Source: Conchocele bisecta
Lineage: Eukaryota > Mollusca > Bivalvia > Lucinida > Thyasiridae
NCBI GenBank assembly: GCA_029237695.1
Contig: CM055269.1
Span: 26,694,956-26,758,955, forward strand
DNA: 64,000 bases
Direction of reading: 5' to 3'
The translations under genes were made by a program, and so were the position numbers. This document shows, piece after piece, positions 43,565-54,600 of this stretch. The notes under the pieces were generated by a model that was not told the DNA's origin, ran no database searches, and saw only the letters and a list, made by a program, of their open reading frames with translations. Positions within the stretch are counted from its first letter, which is position 1; each line of letters starts with the position of its first letter.

Positions 43565-44040
43565 AACTGTGTGACCTTTAGGCTATGTTTTGAAATTGCA
43601 CTGATTGGTCAACACGCCTTTTGATGTGCCGCAGACGTCTCGAACGTGCGGCTTTCATCATGATCCTCGCATCATGGGGCAATCAGTAACCCATTTCATG
43701 CTGAGGATACGCGTTAGGTTTTGCGAGGAAAATCCTCAAATTATTTTCCATTCTATGGCAACTCAGATAGAATATGCCGCGACCACCATTTAAACCGTTT
43801 CGTTGAGACGGTTCAAATGAGTGGTCACAACATATACTTTCAGTGAGAAATAACAAAAATAAAAATAAAATATTTCATATCTGTAAATGTGTATTCCGAA
43901 AGGAACGGGTTAAAAAAACACTCTGGATTATACGCAGATCTGTCACCATATTTCGCCGATATTGATTTTGAAAATATTTTCTGTAAATGGTGTTGAAACG
44001 AGATAATACATGCCGCAATCAATAATTAACTATATAATAC
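43565..44040. repeat. Segment shared with 60095-60530, carrying MITE D
   Basis: GTGACCTTTAGGCTATGTTT, TGATTGGTCAACACGCCTTT and, after the MITE (43687-43913), CTGGATTATACGCAGATCTG and ATATTTCGCCGATATTGATT recur in the same order at 60095-60530. The second copy lies inside the inverted-repeat element at 58993-61126. Confidence 0.75.
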
Positions 44041-44516
44041 CACTTTCGGCAGCAATATATTCGCAGATATAACATGATTTCTGACAATAGTCTGTTACAC
44101 ATTTAACAGGATTTTGATATACAAATAGGCAAAAAATTCAGGAGCCAAGGCACAACTGTGTACTAACCGAGCACGTGTTATAGTGAAGCGTGTACTACCG
44201 GGTTCACAGTGTAATTGAAGATACTAGAAAACGGTGAAATACGGACCGGGGAATCACGGACATAGAGTCGGTAAATTACGGACATAGCAAACTATGATAG
44301 GGAAAATACAGACACAAACATCCAAGGTACGAATAAAAAAACAGTGGGGGGGAATAAATAACAACTTGGCGAGTTTTTTTTAGGTTTTTTGTTTCATTTT
44401 GTTAGGAAAATTGGGTGCATCTTATAATCTCATGTAGACATTTTCCCCCAGATTTTGGACTGAAAATAGGGGTGCGTCTTATACACTCTTGCGACCTATA
44501 ACCGGCAAAATACGGT

Positions 44517-44734
44517 AACTGGAATGGATTTTGATCATGTTAATTTTGCAACCAATGCAACCGTCACAAAATGATTTTCATGTTAGTCCATTTATGAAAA
44601 GGGCGTGTTTTGTTCTCAAAAATATGAAAATTACTTGCAAAACGTGCAGATCCTGATGAGACGGCTCATCACGAGCCGGATCATCTGGATCTACACTTTT
44701 TGCCAATACAGGTCTGTGGTGTTGAAAGGATTAA
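44517..44734. repeat. TTAA-type MITE family C
   Basis: The family runs from TTAACCCTTTCA to TGAAAGGGTTAA. Its centre is GATGAGACGGCTCGTCACGA/GCCGGCTCATC, and GTGCAGATCCTGATGAGACG pairs with CTCATCTGGATCTACACTTT. In this copy the left TTAA end is worn. Confidence 0.7.
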
Positions 44735-44862
44735 GGTATTCTAAACAGTATAGACCCAGGTCAGCCTGCGCATCTGCACAGTCTTATCAGGGTCTGCACT
44801 GTTTGCCACATATCCTACTTGTAACAAACCTTATTGATAAGATATCCAGTGTGCCAGTTGAC

Positions 44863-45032
44863 CAGTAGCCGATTTCACCAAAATTGCCAAGCATACTTAT
44901 CTGATATATGTATACTTTGAGGGAGTAATCATTATTTTAATATAATCATATAGAACTAACAACTGCATTTATTTAATGATTAATTATACTGAATTTATTA
45001 CATTACCACTGCCAAAGTGAAATCGGCTACTG
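44863..45032. repeat. Inverted-repeat element family I, short copy
   Basis: CAGTAGCCGATTTCACC to AGTGAAATCGGCTACTG. Interior AGAACTAACAACTGCATTTA resembles the inner part of 35172-35784. Confidence 0.8.
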
Positions 45033-45059
45033 ATAACGATCTATATTGATTGTTAGAAG

Positions 45060-46450
45060 TATGACCGGTTTTTATACGACCGTTTTTAAAAAACGGTACG
45101 TATTATGTTTTACCGCACGTGCGGGCGGGCGGCGGCTGAAGAAAAAGCGCATAGTTCGTGTACACAACTCCTCCGAAACCGTTCAGTCGATCGATCTGAA
45201 ATTATACACACATCTTCTACACATATTGAAGATGTGCACTTTGGTGTTTTTATGCCGAAAAAATATTTTTTAACAAAAATATCACCTTTTTAGCTTCGCC
45301 ATTTTTTTTACATTTTTCTATACAGTTCTATATACGGTACAGAGTAGTGTACACAACTCCTCCGAAACCGTTCAGTCGATCGATCTGAAACTATGCACAC
45401 GTCTTCTACACATATTGAAGATGTGCACCTTGGTGTTTTTATGCCGAAAAAATATTTTTTAACAAATTGATCACCTTTTTAACTTAGCCATTTTTTCTAC
45501 ATTTTTCTATACAGTTCTATATACGGTACAGAGTTTGTGTACACAACTCCTCCGAAACCGTTCAGTCGATCGATCTGAAACTATGCACACGTCTTCTACT
45601 ACACATATTGAAGATGTGCACCTTGGTGTTTTTATGCCGAAAAACTATTTTTTAACAAAAATATCACCTTTTTAACTTAGCCATTTTTTCTACATTTTTC
45701 TATACAATTCTATATACGGTACAGAGTTTGTGTACGCAGCTCCTCCGAAACCTTTCAGTCGATCGTTCTGAAACTATACACACGTCTTCTACACAAATTG
45801 AAGATGTGCACCTTGGTGTTTTTATGCCGAAAAACTAATTTTTAACAAAAGTATCACCTTTTTAACTTAGCCATTTTTTCTACATTTTTCTATACAATTC
45901 TATATACCGTACAGAGTTTGTGTACACAACTCCTCCGAAACCGTTCAGTCGATCATTTTGAAACTATACACACGTCTTCTACACATATTGAAGATGTGCA
46001 CCTTGGTGTTTTTATGCCAAAAAAATAGATTTTAACAAAAGTATCACCTTTTTAACATATCCATTTTTTCTACATCTTTCTATACAATTCTATATACGGT
46101 ACAGAGTTTGTGTACACAACTCCTCCGAAACCGTTCAGTCGATCGTTTTGAAACTATACACACGTCTTCTACACATATTGAAGATGTGCACCTTGGTGTT
46201 TTTATGCCGAAAAAAATATTTTTTAACAAAAATATCACCTTTTTAACTTACCATTTTTTCTACATTTTTCTACACAATTCTATATACGGTACAGAGTTTG
46301 TGTACACAACTCCTCTGAAACAGTTCTGTCGATCGTTCTGAAACTATATACACGTCTTCTACATATATTGAAGATGTGCACCTTGGTGTTTTTATGCCGA
46401 AAACATATTTTTTAACAAAAATATCACCTTTTTATCTTAGCCAGTTTTTC
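45060..46450 (+). mobile_element. 190-bp tandem array with hairpin head
   Basis: The head hairpin CCGTTTTTAAAAAACGG (45081-45097) is followed by TACGTATTATGTTTTACC, comparable to the GCATATAGTGTTACC that follows other heads. Seven units start near 45158, 45347, 45537, 45730, 45920, 46109 and 46300. Each has GTACACAACTCCTCCGAAAC, CAGTCGATCGATCTGAAACT and TGAAGATGTGCACCTTGGTG. No CTAG tail was found. Not coding. Confidence 0.82.
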
Positions 46451-46963
46451 TGCATTATTGTATCCAATTCCCTATCATTTCTACTTTACACTCTACTTTT
46501 CTATCTCTGCCTAAATTAGTATACATGTTTAGCACAACAAGGTGAAGAAATAATGCTAAAGACTTTCAAATTCTCATTAATGTTTCTTGCCTTGGTGACA
46601 GCTTCACATTTCTGCATCTTCGCTGTCTGGCCCATATTTGCGGGCGTATTTTGTGACTTGCTGCACTCTTGTTCATTGATGGAATGCTGAGCAGTGTAGG
46701 TTCTGATCAGACTGTGCGGCTCCACAGGCTGATTTGGAGCTACACTGGTTGCAAAACCTATAAATCCCATTTCTCTAGTTACAGCCACATATTCTTCCTT
46801 TGTAGTGTCAGATGTTTCTAATCCATATATTTATTATAGCAAATTACTAGGTGTTAGTCTACATGGTGGGTCTTTGTAGGCGTAATGACATCAGTTAGCG
46901 AATTTCACAATTTCTGTATGTGACAATTGCATGCATAAACACTACTAAATTGCATTGTAAATG

Positions 46964-47462
46964 CAGGCCCGTACGCAGGAATTAATTTAGGGGGGTGCGT
47001 TAACGACGGCGCGAAGGGCTAAACATATTTGTTTGCACATCAACGGACAGACCTCGGCAGATTAACCGTTTCACCCCTAAGTAACTGGAATGGATTTTGA
47101 TAAGTTAAGTTTGCAACCCAATCCAAGTTGGATTGGGTTGCAAACTTAACTTATCAAAATCCATTCCATTCACAAAATGATTTTCAGACCAGTCCATCTA
47201 TGAACATAGGGTGTTTTTGTTCTGAAATTTTGAAAATTACTTGCAAAAAGTGCAGATCCTGTTGAGACGGCTCGTCACGAGCCGGCTCTTCTGGATCTAC
47301 ACTTTTTTGCCAATACCACTATACAGGCCTGTGGTGTTAAAAGGGATAAGGGGGGTGTTACATTTTTGTTATTGATAAAAAAGTACTTACTTTTAAATAT
47401 TTTTTAGGTTTAATGTGTTTAATAGCCGAATGTTCGTCGGCAGCAAAACGTGGAACAGACAG
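46964..47462. mobile_element. Element with 18-bp target duplication, carrying MITE C
   Basis: It starts CAGGCCCGTACGCAGGAATT and is flanked by a perfect 18-bp direct repeat, TAAATTGCATTGTAAATG (46946-46963 and 47463-47480). A family C MITE lies inside at 47062-47349, with an extra 22-bp-arm hairpin at AACCCAATCCAAGTTGGATT. The related element at 55995-56398 has a MITE C at the same internal position. Confidence 0.78.
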
Positions 47463-47559
47463 TAAATTGCATTGTAAATGTGACATCCGAGAATCAAATA
47501 GGGAGTATTATTGTTCTCTACAATTTGTTCCACATTAGTCTCATGTGGGTGGTTGGTCG

Positions 47560-47802
47560 GGCGAGCGCGACAGCGTAAATTAACGGTAGGGATTCCTCCT
47601 TATAGGAATCACGATTTGCCTGGTTTGGCCCTCAGGTACGTTTTTATCTTTACTCTATTATTACCTGGGAGTTGAATTGGGTTATTGCCCATTATAAAAG
47701 CTGTAAGATTATTACTTGGAGGGGGCCAAGTGATTCTGGTGTGGCGAGGACCTGCCCTTAGCTGTTGATAGGCCGTTAAACCCCAACAAACAAACAAACA
47801 AG
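47560..47802 (+). repeat. SINE with (CAAA)n tail
   Basis: GGGCCAAGTGATTCTGGTGT, CCTTAGCTGTTGATAGGCCG and AAACAAACAAACAA at the end. The same family as 35350-35582. Confidence 0.65.
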
Positions 47803-47965
47803 CTGATGATCGAGTCTGAAATAAAATTCAATTTTATTACAAATAATAAAAACATACCACCCTCCTCAAAATTCTGTCAAATATTGATTTTATAATGGAA
47901 AAAAGACTAAGGTCGGGTGGAATATTTAATCTTTTTATCCCATCCTCCCACACAACCTAAATAGG

Positions 47966-48072
47966 ATGTGGGCAATATAGAATATACCCATACAATATAG
48001 AATATACCCATACAATATAGAATATACCCACAATATAGAATATACCCATACAATATAGAATATACCCATACT
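47966..48072. repeat. ~22-bp minisatellite, five copies
   Basis: CAATATAGAATATACCCATA repeats five times, one copy shortened. Flanking text AAATATAAAATTTATCCCAC and GTGGGATGAATTTTATATTT is inverted. Confidence 0.9.
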
Positions 48073-48426
48073 GTTTTGAAAATATAAAATTTATCCCACT
48101 CGAGTGTACAAATGTATATATTTGTGCAAAAAAATATCCACATGAGTGGGATGAATTTTATATTTCTAAACAATAGGCATATGTCTGAGCTGTGGATGAA
48201 ATGTTACAGTTGGTAAAAATAGCATTTCACAATAGATTTGTATTGGATTTCTGCAAAAAAGAAAGTAAATTTATAAAAAAGTTTTATTATTGAAAAAATA
48301 GTTTAGCTAAATATTGCTTTCATAGTTCCCGCTGATGCGCTCGCAATTGGCTGCCACATGCCTGGCTTTGACAAGACTCTACGTCATCAACTATATCACC
48401 ACCGAAAAAATTCAGTCCTCACATTT

Positions 48427-48668
48427 TTAACCCTTTCACCCCTTCGTAACTGGAATGGAATTTGATATGTTAATTTTCAACCAATCCGATCGTCACACAA
48501 TGATTTTCAGACCAGTCCATTTATGAAAAGGGGGTGTTTTTATTCTCAAAAACATGAAAATTACTTGCAAAATGTGCAGATCCTGATGAGACGGCTCATG
48601 AGCCAGCTCATCTGGATCTACACTGTTTGCCAATACCACTATACAGGCCTGTGGTGTTCAGAGGGTTA
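48427..48668. repeat. TTAA-type MITE family C
   Basis: TTAACCCTTTCACCCCTTCG to CAGAGGGTTAA, with the AGACGGCTCATGAGCCAGCT hairpin centre. Confidence 0.85.
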
Positions 48669-48795
48669 AATAAGAATGCTCGACAACTGCATATTGCCTT
48701 TGCATAATTTTCAAGTTTATGTGAAACAGACACTACTTGTCATATACCTGATTGTGTATTGATTGAAAAAGAGTCAACATCTTTATCATACATTA

Positions 48796-48985
48796 ATAGG
48801 GACGGGCCGTGGCCCAGGGGATATGGCATTGGACTGAGAGTTCAATGCTCACCCTAGGCGTAAAAAATACTTTGTATTTCCATCCCACTGGTCTGTCGGA
48901 TGCGACTAAACTGTAGTCCCATCTCTATATGACCTTAGCTGTTCTGTGATGTTGAACCCATTCACTTGCACTTCATTCATTGATG
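48796..48985 (+). repeat. tRNA-derived SINE
   Basis: A-box-like CGTGGCCCAGGGGATATGGC and B-box-like GAGAGTTCAATGCTCACCCT. Body AATACTTTGTATTTCCATCC and tail TATGACCTTAGCTGTTCTGT. Confidence 0.65.
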
Positions 48986-48993
48986 CTAATACA

Positions 48994-49195
48994 CAGAGCT
49001 CCAGTTAAGGTGCGTAATTTGATCAACTTTGGGGGGAATTTTGTTATTTCTTCACCAAAAATGGCAGGTTGGGAGTGCTTTAGAATTGTCTCAATGAGAC
49101 AATTCTAAAGAACTCCCAACTTGCCATTTTTGGTGAAGAACTAAGAAAAATACCTCGAATATTTGGTGAAATTACGCATGTTAACTGGAGCTCTG
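48994..49195. repeat. Foldback MITE family B (short subtype)
   Basis: CAGAGCTCCAGTTAAGGTGC to ATGTTAACTGGAGCTCTG; centre AATTGTCTCAATGAGACAATT. Confidence 0.88.
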
Positions 49196-49283
49196 ATACA
49201 CTGTATCATGTTCAGACCCACTGTGATACACTGTATCACAGTGGGTCTGAACATGATACAGTGTATCACAGTGGGTCTGAACA
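49196..49283. repeat. Palindromic tandem of GTGATACACTGTATCA
   Basis: GATACACTGTATCATGTTCA and CAGTGGGTCTGAACATGATA alternate in direct and inverted order three times, giving several alternative hairpins. Confidence 0.85.
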
Positions 49284-50019
49284 TAAAGATACATGCCCAC
49301 CCAGTAGGCACAAAATGTTCTTTATATCAGAGACATCGTCATTCATTATTATACATTTTATATCAGACGTAAATTTCCACACTTATATCAAGGGCGATAA
49401 CTGTGTTTCCTTAAAATGTTAACGGACATTACTATTATGCTCCCCGAAATTTTCTTTTGGGAGAGCATATATATATAGTTACTGCTTTGTCCGGCGTCTG
49501 GCATCCGCGCCCTGTATCCGCTGTCCGAGATTTACGTTAAACTTTTCCAAATTGCTATATTTCTGTGACTGCTTGGGATGTCAACTTGAAACTTCATATA
49601 CACATTGATCACCATCCATATTTTCATTGTATACCCTACCCATGCAGCCCAGGAGCCCAAGATCAAGGTCAAATGACTTTAATAAACTTGAATGTGTATA
49701 TATATATATATATACACATATATACACATTGATCACCATTTATTGTGATTAATAATCAAAGACTTTAAATTTCAATCCAGGCATCATCGGGGACCATCTA
49801 GTTTTTTCAGGTGACACATTTAATTAGTATAAATAATTAACAAATATCATGCCTCATTTGCATATGAACATAGCCTGATAGCACCGCACGTCACTATCAG
49901 TACAACTGTATAGCGGGCACTTGTAATTTTTAGAACTTGTGGAATAGTGACACAATTATATGCTTATTTAATTCCTATAAAGAACATTTTGTGCCTGCTG
50001 AGTGGCAATGTACCTTTAA
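49284..50019. mobile_element. TTAA-type transposon family G with a nested element
   Basis: AAAGATACATGCCCACCCAG to GAGTGGCAATGTACCTTTAA. Its middle is interrupted at 49434-49801 by a head-to-CTAG element. The host text TTTTTTCAGGTGAC resumes after the CTAG. Confidence 0.75.
49434..49801 (+). mobile_element. Short Helitron-like element
   Basis: Head TATGCTCCCCGAAATTTTCT with inverse TTTGGGAGAGCATA; one core unit with AGATCAAGGTCAAATGACTT. Tail GGCATCATCGGGGACCAT and CTAG (49798-49801) before T. Confidence 0.7.
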
Positions 50020-50059
50020 ATCTTTTTTCACCGACAATGCATGGCGCAATGTAGACAAG

Positions 50060-50290
50060 TCTGCGCTCTTTCAACGAAGGCATGTTATACTTGCTCATTC
50101 CATGGCGTAAAACTTACCGGAGAATGAGAATACCATGCTGGTCTTTTTTCAAGTGTATCAGGCTCGGCGAGGAAATTGTTACAAATTCCTCCGCGAACCT
50201 CACAATTCCTGCACCATATCATGATAAACCTGGTATTCTCATAGTTCATGATCTACACTGGGGAAACCTCTATGAACCACTATTTGTTAC
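50060..50290. repeat. Imperfect palindrome
   Basis: ATGAGAATACCATGCTGGTC and CCTGGTATTCTCATAG are inverted, with the inner hairpin CGAGGAAATTGTTACAAATTCCTCCG. A plus-strand open frame across it is probably fortuitous. Confidence 0.55.
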
Positions 50291-50293
50291 TAT

Positions 50294-50590
50294 TCCTTGT
50301 ACAGTGGATCATATCTAAACTGGACACCCTGAGAGATTCCCAGGGTGTCCTGGGGCCGTTTCACTAAAGTGCAAAATTATGATAGTCTGTAAATTCCACA
50401 TTAACAACGTTTTCTTGTAAACAATTATTGGATTTACATTTATTGAGCATAGGCTGCATATGCAGCATATGCTCAATAAATGTAAATCCATCAATTGAAA
50501 TTTCCAGACGATCCTCAATTTGCAGTTACGAACATTTTAGTTGTACAAAGTTTAGTGAAACGGCCCCCTGTTGAGAAGCTCCACTGTAAT
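50294..50590. repeat. ACAGTGG hairpin interrupted by MITE A (50352-50568)
   Basis: TACAGTGGATCATATCTAAA and CACCCTGAGAGATTCCCAGG form the left side of the hairpin family seen at 5875-5948. A complete family A MITE (GGGGCCGTTTCACTAAAG to TTTAGTGAAACGGCCCC) sits in it, and GAAGCTCCACTGTA closes the host. Confidence 0.75.
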
Positions 50591-50741
50591 GCAGGCATAT
50601 AATGAATCACTCTGAGATGCACCTGTGTGTTTTGCAATCATGTAAAGGTAAGTGGTTATGAAACACCTCAAATGAATCACACTGGAGTTTGCTGAGTGAC
50701 CAGTTTAGAGATGTTCTATAGTAGCACATTCACCAGCCATG

Positions 50742-50912
50742 TTACAAACATAAAGTGGTGACCTGTGATGTACTCCCATTGTTTTGTCGTATATGCAACA
50801 CTGACTTCATAAGTCTGATGTAAGCTGCGCGAAAGTCTTTCCTGAAAATACCATATATGAGTGGATTGATAGCACTTCCAAAATAACCGAGCAGGGCAGC
50901 TACCAGGTTAAC
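50742..50912 (-). CDS. TM7 and C-tail of the nested GPCR, in the shifted frame
   Basis: Starting at 50912 in the frame one base off from the main open frame, 56 codons read to a TAA at 50742-50744. They contain GYFGSAINPLIYGIFRKDF, an unmistakable TM7 NPxxY motif followed by the amphipathic helix 8. The main frame runs past this point as non-GPCR residues and stops at 50900. The two frames meet between 50912 and 50918, so one missing base near there explains the break. Confidence 0.85.
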   Translation of the reverse strand, partial: VNLVAALLGYFGSAINPLIYGIFRKDFRAAYIRLMKSVLHIRQNNGSTSQVTTLCL

Positions 50913-51739
50913 CTCTCTTTAATTACTTCCTTGTCCTGAGACGCGACCTTAATTAGTTTTGTCACGCTAAACGGTGCCGTACAGATAAAGTAGGCAAACA
51001 CCACTATGAGTAAGCTCCACACCATACGCGTCTTTGAATTTAGGCGATGTGTATCTGCCTCTGCTGTATTGGACGGATAGTCACTAACACACATCTTCTG
51101 TCGCTTAACTTCCGCGAGGATCTTGGTATAGCAGTATACAAGGATCATTCCTGGTGCGAGGAAGCAGAGCGTGAAGGCAGATACGACGTAGTAGATGGCC
51201 TGTAGCCGCTCCGCATGCCACTGTATGGCACAGATTGCCTCCCAGTAGTCGTAGCGCACCCAGTTGAGGAGGGATGGTATGCTGGCAAACAGGAGCCCCT
51301 GGCACCACGCATAGGCAATCGCGACTGACAGTCGGGTCCTGTTGATGCGACACTGGTACTCCAGCGGGAACATGACAGCCTGGTACCGGTCAACGCTGAT
51401 AAAACACAGCGTCAGCATGGAGACTATGATGAGACAGTAGTTGATTCCACACACCATGGCACACCAGACGCTGCCCAGCTGCCAGCAGTCGGCGAGGATA
51501 CTGTACAGGGCACTGAACATCACCAGTACGGTGTTGAGCAGATCTGTTACACTCAGGTTCATGATCAGCATGTTGGAGGCCTCGCGTCGGAAGGCGTTGT
51601 ATTTACAGATGATCAGTATAACCGCTATGTTGCCAGCTAGGGCCACCAGCATAGTGATGCTGAGGAACAAAGCCACCGTCACAACCTCCGCCGTGCTTCT
51701 AGTCACTGGTACGCTGCTAATGTTCGAGTTATTCAGCAT
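50900..51739 (-). CDS. Class A (rhodopsin-like) GPCR, intronless, TM1-TM6
   Basis: A 279-codon frame antisense to the spectrin gene, inside its 25.6-kb intron. It starts at a Met followed by two N-glycosylation sites (NNS, NIS). Class A landmarks are all present by residue: N37 in GNIAVI (TM1), D66 in NLSVTDLL (TM2), W92-C93 before TM3, D117-R118-Y119 (DRY), W145 (TM4), C170 in loop 2 (disulfide with C93), P196 (TM5) and P256 in FICTAPF (TM6, where CWxP is usual). TM7 follows in another frame (50742-50912), giving a receptor of about 330 residues in all. The ligand is unknown. SMLTL...DRYxAV with a late W-H in loop 2 recalls amine-like and GPR161-like orphans, which is tentative. It signals, if intact, at the plasma membrane through G proteins. 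Confidence 0.92.
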   Translation of the reverse strand: MLNNSNISSVPVTRSTAEVVTVALFLSITMLVALAGNIAVILIICKYNAFRREASNMLIMNLSVTDLLNTVLVMFSALYSILADCWQLGSVWCAMVCGINYCLIIVSMLTLCFISVDRYQAVMFPLEYQCRINRTRLSVAIAYAWCQGLLFASIPSLLNWVRYDYWEAICAIQWHAERLQAIYYVVSAFTLCFLAPGMILVYCYTKILAEVKRQKMCVSDYPSNTAEADTHRLNSKTRMVWSLLIVVFAYFICTAPFSVTKLIKVASQDKEVIKERLTW

Positions 51740-51943
51740 TTTATGTATCGTCTTCCTTCAGGTTTTCACTCATAAAATATGTCTGTGTTCCTGTTTGCAG
51801 TAACCTTCCTAGTTCAGATGCAAAACCTGTTCATTGCAGTGCTGCTACGATCTTCTTTTATGTTAATCTGAAAAAAATTATTCCACATGTATTCTAATAG
51901 TAGCCCCCTCTCCAATAGTAGCTCCCACTCCCTCATATTATTT

Positions 51944-52262
51944 TTATGCCCCACCACGATAGTGGAGGGGGAATTTAGTGTAGTGTTACCCTTGTCCCGT
52001 CCCGTGCCGCCCCGTCCCGCTCGTCTCTGTCCGTCCGTCCGTCCGTCCGTCCTTGTAATTCGTAAATTTTTTAAACCGTAATAGCTACAGACCTGAAACT
52101 TGATATTTAGCTTCCTTATGATGAGTAGATGCACAAAGTTTATTTTTATTTTTTTATTCGACCCCCAGGTCGTGGATTATCTCCCCTTTTGGACTTGGAA
52201 TTTTGATTTGTTTACTATCAAAGCGATATCTGGGACATCCGTGTTCTATGAACACATTATCT
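51944..52262 (+). mobile_element. Short Helitron-like element upstream of the GPCR
   Basis: Head TTATGCCCCACCACGATAGT with inverse TGGAGGGGG, TAGTGTTACC, GTCCC/GTCC tracts and one body unit. The tail has the hairpin GTGTTCTATGAACAC, ATTAT and CTAT. It lies about 200 bp upstream of the GPCR start codon, reading away from it. Confidence 0.6.
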
Positions 52263-52439
52263 ATTGAGTCTAATTATTTTATTTTCACATACTACGTTAT
52301 CTCAAAATTCAAATTTCTATGTTTTAATGCAATTATATGCCGTTTATTTAACCAGGTGAGCTGATTATCAAACAAGTGAGCGTAGCGAACCAAGTTTGTT
52401 TGGCGATAGGACCCAATCACGCGGGCATTATTTCAAGCT

Positions 52440-52586
52440 CACTCCAATGGAAATGATTCTGAAGTGCTGTCAAAGCATGTTGTAAATTATTCTAAAGTGC
52501 TGTCAAAGCATGTTTTTTATGATAAAAATGGAAAATAGACAATAAACAGCAGACGACAACAATTAAGATAGCGGTGTAAGGGTTAA
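52440..52586. repeat. MITE E fragment
   Basis: AATGGAAATGATTCTGAAGT, CTGTCAAAGCATGTT (twice) and ACAATTAAGATAGCGGTGTA with GGGTTAA match the right half of 37288-37530. Confidence 0.65.
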
Positions 52587-52770
52587 AGTCCGCTAGTATA
52601 GTTATTTTGCAGTAATATGAACATTATTTTATTGATCCCAAATACTTTTTCAAGTTTTCAAGCGACTCATATGTACAATAGTGCGCAGAAATAAGATGCA
52701 AATCTATAGTTAAAAAAGTATTTTTTACTATGTTTCATCACTTTCTGCACACATCTGAGATCCCGAGCCT

Positions 52771-53032
52771 TTAACCCTTTCATCCCTAAGTAACTGGCAT
52801 GGAATTTGATATGTTAATTTTGCAACCAATCCAATTGTCATAAAATTATTTTCAGACTAGTCCATTTATGAAAAGGATGTGTTTTTGTTTTCAAAAATAT
52901 GAAAATTAGTTGCAAAAAGTACAGCTCCCGATGAGACGGCTCGTCACGAGCCGGCTGGTGACGAGCCGGCTCATCTGGATTTACACTATTTGCCAATACC
53001 ACTATACAGACCTGTGGTGTTGAAAGGGTTAA
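52771..53032. repeat. TTAA-type MITE family C with a duplicated centre
   Basis: TTAACCCTTTCATCCCTAAG to TTGAAAGGGTTAA. The centre CACGAGCCGGCTGGTGACGA adds an extra hairpin. Confidence 0.88.
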
Positions 53033-53110
53033 TAAACTAATCTGAAAAATAATGACAAATCTGTGTGTTATTAATCCTGCCAATTGAATTCATTTTGATC
53101 TACATGCAAA

Positions 53111-53348
53111 TTAACCCTTTCAACCCTAAGGAACTGGAATGGACTGTGATATGCTAATGTTCCGACCAATCCAATGGTCACAAAATGATTTTTCATTTAT
53201 GAAAAGGGGGTGTTTTTGTTCTAAGAAATATGAAAATTACTTGCAAAAAGTGCAGATCCTGATGAGACGGCTCGTTACGAGCCGGCTCATCTGGATCTGC
53301 ACTTTTTGCATAAACCGATATAGCGGGATTTCGGGTTCAAAGGGTTAA
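53111..53348. repeat. TTAA-type MITE family C
   Basis: TTAACCCTTTCAACCCTAAG to TTCAAAGGGTTAA, only about 80 bp from the previous copy and in the same orientation. Confidence 0.88.
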
Positions 53349-53757
53349 ATTTGGTTAATAAATAAATAAATATATTCAACAACATACCTCAGCATGTTCG
53401 TAGATATTCACTGCCAACACAACTTGATCTGGATTCCTCCTTATAAATGATCACGCTATTTACTTTTTCTATAAACAAATTTTCATCAGAATTTAACATC
53501 ATTTTAATAATTTCTTTTAAGAAACTACGATGCATCAATTGTGTTTACTAGCTCACTGGTTCATGTTTTATTTGAATATATAGCAGATTGTCCATAACAT
53601 AGACGTATAGGTCATTGATCAGCAGTGGTTTGAAGATAAACAATATTTCCTTCAGACAATTCCATGACATATTAGTCGAGGATCCTATAGCAGTCTATCA
53701 GCAGTTTCAGTCTCGTGAGTGACATTGACATTCTAGCTTCTGTCCACACTATAATAT

Positions 53758-54000
53758 CATATGTGGCTGAGACTGGAGAAATGGGGCTTATGGGATTTGT
53801 AATCAGTGTAGCTCCTGATCAAATAGCACAGTCCTGTAGCCTGACAACAATCTATATTGCTGGTTAGAAGCATAACAATTGTTTCATTGATGGAATGGCG
53901 ACCAGTGCAGATCCTGATCAGTCTGTGCGGATGCACAGGCTGATCTGGATCTACACTGGTTGCAAACCCCATCAGTCCCATTTCTCCAGTCACAGCCACA
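53758..54000. repeat. Two partial copies of the AGATCCAGATCAG palindrome
   Basis: GGAGAAATGGGGCTTATGGG begins the first copy, cut at AGCTCCTGATCAAATAGC. The second has GCAGATCCTGATCAGTCTGT and its inverse and ends CCCATTTCTCCAGTCACAGC. Confidence 0.75.
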
Positions 54001-54377
54001 ATTTTGATTGGTCACGAAAGGCAGTCCTGTGTCAATTAGTAGACCCATTGTTTCCTTGGATCAGATATTGCCCATTTATTACAGATAATGAACCATCATC
54101 TGTTTGAATATGAGCTGATGCCGAGTTGTAATTTACTGCAGATGTGCTCTGCGAAATGGTTCACGTCGAAATACGCGCCGTATTCATGACAAATTTCCAT
54201 TAAGTTGCATGCATGAAAATATTGCATAAACACATAAAGAAATGGTGCCTGTTACTGGACGAAAACAAATATGTTTATGCGATAGCTTTCAGTAGAGCTG
54301 AGTGGCATCTCGTCAGGAAAGTTCTGTATGTTTCGATTGTGTGATTAATTTTGAGGGTATCAAGTGTCATTTATCAC

Positions 54378-54600
54378 TTAACCTTTTTCATGCTGACGAT
54401 ACGCCTTTATGTTTGCGGAAAATCCTAAATATTTGCCTTATATGTGCTCAGAAGTATGTGTCGCGACCACCATTTGAACCGTCTCGTCGAGACGGTTCAA
54501 ATGAGTGGTCACAACATATACTTTCATTGAGAAATAACAATAATAAAATATTTAATAAATTTCATACCCATAAAGGTGTATTCCGAAAGGAATGGGTTAA
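54378..54600. repeat. TTAA-type MITE family D
   Basis: TTAACCTTTTTCATGCTGAC to CCGAAAGGAATGGGTTAA, with ACCGTCTCGTCGAGACGGTT at the centre. Confidence 0.85.

Noticed and set aside
51441..51803. 120-codon plus-strand frame
   Set aside because: It is the shadow of the GPCR on the opposite strand.
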